DNA from: Blastopirellula sediminis | GTDB taxonomy: Bacteria > Planctomycetota > Planctomycetia > Pirellulales > Pirellulaceae | DNA length: 64,000 nucleotides | Reading direction: 5' to 3' | Assembly (NCBI RefSeq): GCF_020966755.1 | Contig: NZ_JAJKFT010000004.1 | Span: 992,001 to 1,056,000 of the forward strand | Shown here: in pieces, positions 52,133 to 64,000 of the stretch | How positions within the stretch are numbered: the first letter of the stretch is position 1 | How the letters are laid out: every line of letters begins with the position of its first letter | Translations under genes and position numbers: made by a program | Notes under the pieces: generated by a model | Seen by the model: the letters and a program-made list of their open reading frames with translations, nothing else | Database searches by the model: none | What the model was told of the DNA's origin: nothing

Positions 52133-52830
52133 ATGGACCGTTTCTTATTTCCCCGTTGGGTAAACCGTTTTGTGCCGCTAGCCGGCGCCGGTTTTGTTGC
52201 GCTCGCCATCTACAGCGGCGTAGTTTTCGTCTTTGCGGTTGCTCCGGAAACGATTAGCGTCGGGCATGCCCCGATTCAGCCGGTTCCGTTCAGCCATCGG
52301 CTGCATGCCGGCCGCTTGAAGATGGACTGCCGCTACTGCCACAACACCGTGGATAAAGCGGCCCAAGCGGCGGTTCCGCCGACCGCGACTTGCGGCAACT
52401 GCCATAGCCCGGCCGCCGCCGACGGCAGTGCGAAGTTCGCCGCCGTGCTGACGAGCAGCCCGCTGCTGGAGCCGGTGCACGAAAGCATTGCGACCGGCGA
52501 CTCGGTCGACTGGCAGCGCGTGCATGACCTGCCCGACTTCGTTTACTTCGATCACAGCGCTCACGTTACGCGTGGCGTCTCTTGCGTTAGCTGCCATGGC
52601 CGTGTCGACACCATGGATGTCGTCACCCAGGTGAAACCGCTCTCGATGGCCTTCTGCTTGGATTGCCATCGCAACCCTGACGCTCATGTTCGTCCGCTGG
52701 ACGAAGTGACGAATCTCGCCTGGACCGCTCCGGGCGTTGATAAGGATCCGAACGCCGCGGCGCTGTTGGGCGCCGAAATTCGTAAAGAAAACGGCATCCA
52801 ACCTTCCACGAATTGTTCGACGTGCCATCG

Positions 52831-52834
<4 letters not shown>
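52133..52834 (+). CDS. actA: Alternative complex III subunit ActA (pentaheme cytochrome c)
   Basis: About 233 residues from ATG 52133 (MDRFLFPRWVNRF); further upstream the open frame is not plausible protein. One TM anchor (about 12-34) is followed by a periplasmic domain with five CxxCH motifs: CRYCH, CGNCH, CVSCH, CLDCH and CSTCH. ActA of alternative complex III has five hemes and one anchor, so the match is complete. It receives electrons from ActB and passes them to ActE or the oxidase. The stop overlaps the ActB start by 4 bp (ATGA). Confidence 0.92.
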
Positions 52835-56007
<3,173 letters not shown>

Positions 56008-56050
56008 CGAATCCATCACACGCGAAACCCTGTAGTCCACGCGAAGAAAC

Positions 56051-57455
<1,405 letters not shown>

Positions 57456-57463
<8 letters not shown>

Positions 57464-58907
57464 GAGCACGGAAAAGACGAGTCCTAAATCGCTCGGCCTT
57501 TTGGTCGAGTTTGAAGATCAGCACCAACTGCTGAAGGCATGCGAAGCGGTGCGTGACGCAGGGCTGACCAAGACCGACGCGCACGTTCCGTTCCCGGTGC
57601 ACGGCATCGACGAAGCGCTCGGCATTCGCAAGACCATGCTGCCGTGGTTGGTGCTGGCGATGGGGCTGACCGGCGGTATCTCCGGCCTGGCGATGCAGTA
57701 CTACATGAACGCGACCGAACAGCCGGGGATGCTGCTCTCGGGTTACCCGTACATGATCTCGGGCAAGCCGACCTTCAGCTTGCCGGCCAACATTCCGGTC
57801 ACGTTCGAGCTCACGATTCTGCTGTCGGCGTTTGGCGCCTTCTTCGGCATGATCGCTTTGAACAAGTTGCCGGTATTCTCGAATCCGCTCTTCCGCCACA
57901 AGAACTTCGCCCGTGCGACGAATGATCGCTTCTTCCTGACGGTCGACGCGACCGACCCGAAGTACAAGGGGCAGAAGCATCGGGAAATGCTCGAGAAATT
58001 CTCGCCGGTTGCGATCGATGAGATCGAAGCCGATCCGAGCTGCGACCAGATTCCGAAGTTCATGAAATACGTCGTGATCGTCCTGCTGGCCGCGCTGACC
58101 GTGCCGCCGATGATGGTTTGGAACGCACGTAACACGACTTCGCCGCACCCCCGTATCCATCCGATTCAGGACATGGATAACCAACTGAAGAAGAAGACGC
58201 AGACCACTTCGCCGATCTTCGCTGACGGCCGTGCGATGCGTCCCCGCGTGCCGGGCTCGGTTGCTCGCGGAGAATGGCAGCCGCTCGAATTCTTGACCGG
58301 CGTCGTCCCCGGCGGTGAAGCGACCTCGAACGTCGCGCTGCTGCAAGACGAAGAGAAGCCAGCCGAAGACAAGCCCGCCGCCGAAGATAAACCGGCGGAA
58401 GAAAAGCCTGCCGATGAAGCCAAGCCGGCGGAAGAGAAACCGGCCGACGAAAAGCCCGCCGGCGACAAGCCTGCCGCTGCGGACGCCGCCGCCGAAGAGA
58501 AGCCGCCGGAACCCGATTGGGTGACGACCTTCCCGGAAACGCTCGAGATCAACGCGAAGTTGATGGAACGCGGGCAGCAGCGCTACAACATTTACTGCGC
58601 CGTCTGTCACGGCGTGTCCGGCGAGGGGAACGGACTCGTTTCGCTCCGCGCCTTTGAGTTGCAGCAGCCGACCTGGGTTCAGCCGACCAACCTGCATGAC
58701 CCCAACGTTACGAAGCAGCCGGTTGGCCGAGTCTTCAACACGATCACCAACGGTATTCGCAAGATGCCGAGCTATGAAGCTCAGATCACGCCGGAAGATC
58801 GCTGGGCGATCGTCCTCTACCTGAAAGCGCTGCAGAAATCGCGTGACGCGACGATTCAGGATGTTCCGCAAATCGAAGCCGACGCGCTGAAGGGTCAAGG
58901 AAACTAA
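57456..58907 (+). CDS. Alternative complex III ActD-ActE fusion (DUF3341 membrane domain + cytochrome c)
   Basis: About 483 residues from ATG 57456, overlapping the ActC stop. Residues about 1-210 are ActD/DUF3341: '[20 protein letters not shown]', two TM segments (about 60-82 and 115-137) and '[12 protein letters not shown]'. A third TM follows (about 203-225). Then comes a Lys/Pro/Ala/Glu-rich linker (about 295-355). The C-terminal cytochrome c domain (about 360-480) has CAVCH in '[13 protein letters not shown]' and axial Met in '[12 protein letters not shown]'. In many bacteria ActD and ActE are separate proteins; here one chain carries both, keeping the monoheme next to ActB/ActA by a flexible tether. 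Confidence 0.88.
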
Positions 58908-58909
58908 CC

Positions 58910-60142
58910 ATGGGCCATCATCAAAAACAGATCAAAGTTTCCAACGACGAAACGATTCGCCTGGGCGATATTCGCTCCGTCCTGATGGTCGGCGGATATG
59001 GCGCGGGTTTGGCCGGGATGCTGGTCGCGCTGGTGATGGGGATTATGGCTGGAGATCGCCTCCGCCATTTCTTCTTCGCCTATCTGACCAACTATCTGTT
59101 CTTCCTGAGCATCGCTCTCGGAGCGCTCGGCTTCATCGCCTTGCAACACCTCACGCGAGCCGGCTGGAGCGCCTCGGTCCGCCGCATCACGGAAATCATT
59201 GCAATGACTTTGGCGCCGATGGCGCTGTTGTTCCTGCCGATTTTGTTCTCGGTTCTGTCGGGCAGTCACTCGCTGTACGAATGGAATAACTCCGAACTGG
59301 TTGCGACCAACCATGTGTTGGCCGGGAAGGCCCCGTACCTGAATTCGACCTTCTTCGCGATCCGCGCGGTCCTGTACTTCGCCGTTTGGATTGCCGCGGC
59401 CCGCTTCTTCTTTGCGAAGTCGACGGCCCAGGACGAATCGGGGGATCCGAGCCTGACTCTGCGGATGGAGAGCAAGAGCCCGCTGGTCGTCGCCGCGTTC
59501 GCTTTGACGGTCACGTTCGCTTCGATCGACTGGGCGATGTCGCTCGACCCGATGTGGTTCAGCACCATGTACGGCGTCTACTTCTTCGCCGGGGCGATGG
59601 TGGCGTTCTTCTCGTTCACGCTGATCTGCTGCTCCGTTCTGCAATCGTGGGGCAAGCTGACCGAAGTGATCACGGTCGAACGTTATCACGACTTGAGCAA
59701 GTTTATCTGGGGCTTCACCCTCTTCTGGGGTTACATCGCCTTCAGCCAATACCTGCTCTATTGGTACGGCAACATTCCGGAAGAAACCGGTTGGTATTTA
59801 GTGCGACAAAATGACGCATGGCGGAACGTTTCGCTACTGTTACTATTTGGGATGTTCATTATCCCGTTCCTGGGAACGATGGGCCGTGCAGTGCGCCGCA
59901 ATCGCGCGTTAATGGTCGCCTGGGCGATCTTCCTGCTGGTGATGCACTGGGTCGACATTTTCTGGCTCGTCATGCCGCAATACTCGCCGGATAAACTCCC
60001 CTTTGGGCCGATGGAAATCGCCTGCCTGATTGGTCTCGGCGGCTTCTTCATCGGGAACTTGGCTTGGATCGCTGCCGAACGTCCGTTGTTGGCCTTCCGT
60101 GATCCGCGTCTCACGGAATCGCTTACGCTGGAAAACATGTAA
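58910..60142 (+). CDS. actF: Alternative complex III subunit ActF (second NrfD-like membrane subunit)
   Basis: The 410-residue protein has about ten TM segments, beginning 2 bp after the ActDE stop. Features include 'GYGAGLAGMLVALVMGIMAG', 'SIDWAMSLDPMWFSTMYGVY', 'YHDLSKFIWGFTLFWGYIAF' and 'MAWVDIFWLV'-type helix 'VMHWVDIFWLVMPQYSPDKL'. ActF is homologous to ActC but lacks the quinol site in solved structures; it contributes to the membrane core and a possible proton path. Position and composition make the call secure. Confidence 0.9.
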   Translation: MGHHQKQIKVSNDETIRLGDIRSVLMVGGYGAGLAGMLVALVMGIMAGDRLRHFFFAYLTNYLFFLSIALGALGFIALQHLTRAGWSASVRRITEIIAMTLAPMALLFLPILFSVLSGSHSLYEWNNSELVATNHVLAGKAPYLNSTFFAIRAVLYFAVWIAAARFFFAKSTAQDESGDPSLTLRMESKSPLVVAAFALTVTFASIDWAMSLDPMWFSTMYGVYFFAGAMVAFFSFTLICCSVLQSWGKLTEVITVERYHDLSKFIWGFTLFWGYIAFSQYLLYWYGNIPEETGWYLVRQNDAWRNVSLLLLFGMFIIPFLGTMGRAVRRNRALMVAWAIFLLVMHWVDIFWLVMPQYSPDKLPFGPMEIACLIGLGGFFIGNLAWIAAERPLLAFRDPRLTESLTLENM

Positions 60143-60162
60143 TAAGCTAGGGGTTTTGCGTA

Positions 60163-60528
60163 ATGTCGGAAACTGAACACGTCGAAACGCAAGTCGCGCC
60201 GGAAGTCCATGTGACCCACCAGGCCCCGCTGCCGGCTCAGGCCGACGACTTGAACACTCCGGTCATCGCGGTGGTTGGTTTCGTCAGCGCTATTTTGACG
60301 TTCGCCATCGTGATGGGGCTGCAAGCCGGTTATCATCAATTTGCGAACGCTTTGCGTACGGAAAAAGTGATCACCACGCAGACCGATCAGTCGGCTGCCG
60401 TCATTGCCGCTCAAAAGGCGACGATGAACAGCTACGGTTGGGTCGACAAGCAAGCGGGCAAGGTGAGCCTGCCGATCGACCGCGCGATGCAGTTGGTCGT
60501 GAACGAATACTCGACGAAAGCGAAATAG
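60163..60528 (+). CDS. Small single-TM protein of the act-cox operon
   Basis: The 121-residue product has one TM segment (VIAVVGFVSAILTFAIVMGL) and an extracytoplasmic C-part ending 'YGWVDKQAGKVSLPIDRAMQ'. This short Y-x-W-x-D ... IPI/LPID ... AM pattern also occurs in small membrane-tethered proteins beside cytochrome oxidases. It lacks heme motifs. Located between ActF and SCO1 with short gaps (20 and 6 bp), it is certainly in the operon and may be an accessory subunit or assembly factor of complex III or the oxidase. Confidence 0.7.
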   Translation: MSETEHVETQVAPEVHVTHQAPLPAQADDLNTPVIAVVGFVSAILTFAIVMGLQAGYHQFANALRTEKVITTQTDQSAAVIAAQKATMNSYGWVDKQAGKVSLPIDRAMQLVVNEYSTKAK

Positions 60529-60534
60529 GATCCC

Positions 60535-61422
60535 ATGTCGCCGGTCGCCAAGTTCGCCAACGCCGCCCTTCTGCTGCTCGCCCTTACGGCGACATCGCAG
60601 CAGTTGCGCGCCGCTGTGCCTGGGACCGACCCACCCGAAATTCGCGACCTCGAAATTGTTGAGCATCCGAACGAAAAGCTGCCGCTGGATCTCACCTTTC
60701 AAGATGATCGCGGCGAGACGGTTCGCTTGGGAGATCTCTTCCGGGGGACGAAGCCGGTCATTCTTTCGATGAACTACTCCAGCTGCCCGATGCTTTGCCG
60801 CGTGCAGTTGAACGCCTTGGTGGTTGGCCTCGATCAGGTGCTTTGGACCGCCGGGGAAGAGTACGAAGTGATCTCGGTCAGCATCGATCCGACGGAAACG
60901 TCGGAGAAGGCGCACGCGACCAAGGAAAAATATCTCGAACTCTACGGTCGGCCCGAGAGCGCCGACGGTTGGCACTTTCTGGTCGGCGACGAGAAGAGCA
61001 TCAAGACGCTGGCCGATTCGATCGGCTTTCCGTTTCGATATTTGCCGGACGAAAAGCAATACGCTCACCCGGCGCTACTGACCTTGTGCACTCCCGACGG
61101 GCGAATCTCCCGTTACATGTATGGTGTAGAATTCCCGCCGCAAACGTTGCGGTTGTCGTTGGTGGAAGCGAGCGAAGGAAAGATCGGAACGACCACGGAT
61201 CGGTTCTTGCTGTTCTGCTTTCATTACGACGCCACCAAAGGCGCTTACGGCCCAACGGCTGCGAATATTATGAAACTCGGCGGAGCGGCCATGTTGGTCG
61301 CATTGCTGGCATACCTCGTTCCGTATTGGGCGGCTTCTCATTTCCGTAAGCGAAAGCGAGCGGAAGAAGCGTCCGCGGCGAACTGGCCTGTCGAAGAGAA
61401 CGTCTCTGTCACCACGCGCTAA
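60535..61422 (+). CDS. SCO1/SenC-family copper chaperone for cytochrome oxidase
   Basis: The 295-residue product has a signal peptide (VAKFANAALLLLALTATS) and a thioredoxin-like SCO domain with copper ligands C-PML-C in 'NYSSCPMLCRVQLNALV' and His in 'YAHPALLTLCTPDGRI'. The C-terminal segment adds a TM helix (KLGGAAMLVALLAYLVPYW), an extension often seen in planctomycete and Bacteroidota homologues. It inserts copper into the CuA site of CoxB, encoded 6 bp downstream. Confidence 0.9.
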   Translation: MSPVAKFANAALLLLALTATSQQLRAAVPGTDPPEIRDLEIVEHPNEKLPLDLTFQDDRGETVRLGDLFRGTKPVILSMNYSSCPMLCRVQLNALVVGLDQVLWTAGEEYEVISVSIDPTETSEKAHATKEKYLELYGRPESADGWHFLVGDEKSIKTLADSIGFPFRYLPDEKQYAHPALLTLCTPDGRISRYMYGVEFPPQTLRLSLVEASEGKIGTTTDRFLLFCFHYDATKGAYGPTAANIMKLGGAAMLVALLAYLVPYWAASHFRKRKRAEEASAANWPVEENVSVTTR

Positions 61423-61428
61423 AGCACG

Positions 61429-62427
61429 ATGAACTTGCTCAGCAATTTACCTTTGTTGGCGGACGCCGGCAGTATGTTTTTCACTCCGTCGAACTCGACG
61501 TTCGCAGGAGAAGTCGATGGCCTGTTCGATTTTATCTACTGGCTCTCGGTCTTCTTCTTCGTCCTGATCATCGGCGTGATGGTTTACTTCGTCCTGGCGT
61601 ACTATCGCCGTCCGGGGCATGAGCCGCAGCATTCGTCGTCGCACAACAACTTGTTGGAAATCACCTGGTCGGTGATTCCGTCGTTTCTGGTGGTCGTCAT
61701 CTTCGTGATGGGCTTCACCAGCTACATGAACATCCGCACTCCTCCGGATGACGCCTACGAGATCAACGTCGTGGCGCGGAAATGGGCTTGGTTGTTCAAG
61801 TATCCGAACGGCGCCGAATCGGAAAACTTGCATATTCCGGTGGGCCGTCCGGTCCGGTTCATCCTGCAATCGGAAGACGTGATTCACAACATGTTCGTCC
61901 CGGCGTTCCGCACCAAGATGGACTGCGTGCCGGGCCGCTATAACGAAATCTGGGTCGAAGCGACCAACGTGACCGGTACCGGCATCAACCCGGAAGATCA
62001 CGATCCGCTGTGGCTGTTCTGCGCTGAATACTGCGGCCGCGACCACTCGAACATGAAGGCTCAAGTCTACGTGTACGAAACCGGCGATTTCGACGCCTGG
62101 GCTGTAAAGGCGGCGAACTTGTACGAAGGCCGCACGATGGCTGAAGTGGGCGAGATCCTTTACAAGCGCAAGGGATGCGTCAGCTGCCATTCGGTCGACG
62201 GAAGTCGTAAAGCGGGCCCGTCGTTTAAAGCAGGCTTCGGCGTCGCGCATAAGATGGCGGACGGTAGCGAAGTCGAAATGGATGAAAATTACATTAGCGA
62301 GTCGATTCGCAACCCGCGGGCGAAAGTCGTTGCGGGATACGAGCCGGTCATGCCGGTGTTCTCAAGCTCACAGCTGAGCGACCAGGACATCACGGCGATC
62401 GCCGAATACATCAAGAGCCTTAAGTAA
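61429..62427 (+). CDS. coxB: Cytochrome c oxidase subunit II with fused cytochrome c (caa3-type)
   Basis: The 332-residue product has two TM segments (about 30-55 and 75-97). The cupredoxin domain has CuA ligands: His in '[11 protein letters not shown]' and the [12 protein letters not shown] block. The C-terminal domain (about 230-330) is a cytochrome c with CVSCH and axial Met in '[17 protein letters not shown]'. The fusion defines a caa3 oxidase, so electrons can pass from ActE/ActA cytochromes directly to the fused heme. Followed 11 bp later by CoxA. Confidence 0.95.
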   Translation: MNLLSNLPLLADAGSMFFTPSNSTFAGEVDGLFDFIYWLSVFFFVLIIGVMVYFVLAYYRRPGHEPQHSSSHNNLLEITWSVIPSFLVVVIFVMGFTSYMNIRTPPDDAYEINVVARKWAWLFKYPNGAESENLHIPVGRPVRFILQSEDVIHNMFVPAFRTKMDCVPGRYNEIWVEATNVTGTGINPEDHDPLWLFCAEYCGRDHSNMKAQVYVYETGDFDAWAVKAANLYEGRTMAEVGEILYKRKGCVSCHSVDGSRKAGPSFKAGFGVAHKMADGSEVEMDENYISESIRNPRAKVVAGYEPVMPVFSSSQLSDQDITAIAEYIKSLK

Positions 62428-62438
62428 CGAGAACTCCC

Positions 62439-64000
<1,562 letters not shown>

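Overview
The window looks like chromosomal DNA of a planctomycete, most likely a Pirellulales/Blastopirellula-type organism. This is an inference from gene content: secreted sulfatases, a PVC-type membrane dehydrogenase, DUF1080, DUF3500 and DMF-beta-like secreted proteins, an alternative complex III operon with an ActD-ActE fusion, moderately high GC, and weak Shine-Dalgarno signals.

Layout. 1-4.3 kb: secreted or exported enzymes (truncated PVC dehydrogenase, DMF-beta-like protein, purple acid phosphatase). 4.5-13.9 kb: a heavy-metal RND efflux locus (His-rich adaptor, CzcA-like pump, His-rich lipoprotein, TolC-like channel) with three small Cys/His-rich exported proteins and a degenerate receiver protein. 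14-17.5 kb: an IclR regulator downstream of a 900-residue protein carrying two complete sulfatase domains.

17.6-26.7 kb is a rearranged accessory zone with lower GC in places. It holds a 5'-truncated RHS toxin gene with an overlapping candidate immunity gene, an IS4-type transposase remnant, an orphan immunity-like gene, a beheaded RpiR/SIS regulator, an orphan tRNA 3' half with a terminator, an HNH nuclease, a SUKH-like immunity gene, a 17-bp tandem array and several short repeat families. 26.7-31 kb: a PQQ-like beta-propeller protein, a DUF3500 protein and a REP-associated tyrosine transposase (RAYT). The RAYT is flanked by 29-nt inverted REP sequences, and related REP hairpins or REP pairs occur at about 22.6, 24.8-24.9, 38.4 and 45.6 kb. 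This looks like a complete REP/REPIN-RAYT system.

30.5-34.7 kb: a probable 4-hydroxyproline degradation operon (FAD oxidoreductase, epimerase, DapA-family deaminase) with a divergent GntR regulator. 34.9-40 kb: a PlsC-ACP-acyl-activating fusion and an osmoprotectant-type ABC importer whose permease and binding protein are fused. 40-49.9 kb: housekeeping and exported proteins (archaeal-type nucleotidyltransferase, phytase-like protein, DUF1080, radical SAM, trypsin-like protease, SMP-30, CysQ, Rieske protein, DAHP synthase).

49.9-64 kb: a respiratory block. A RegB/RegA-type redox two-component pair is followed by ActA, ActB, ActC, ActD-E fusion and ActF, a small membrane protein, SCO1, CoxB with a fused cytochrome c, and CoxA running off the right edge. 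Electrons would pass from quinol through alternative complex III to an A2-type caa3 oxidase, with RegBA the obvious candidate regulator. No rRNA gene, complete tRNA gene or CRISPR array was seen.
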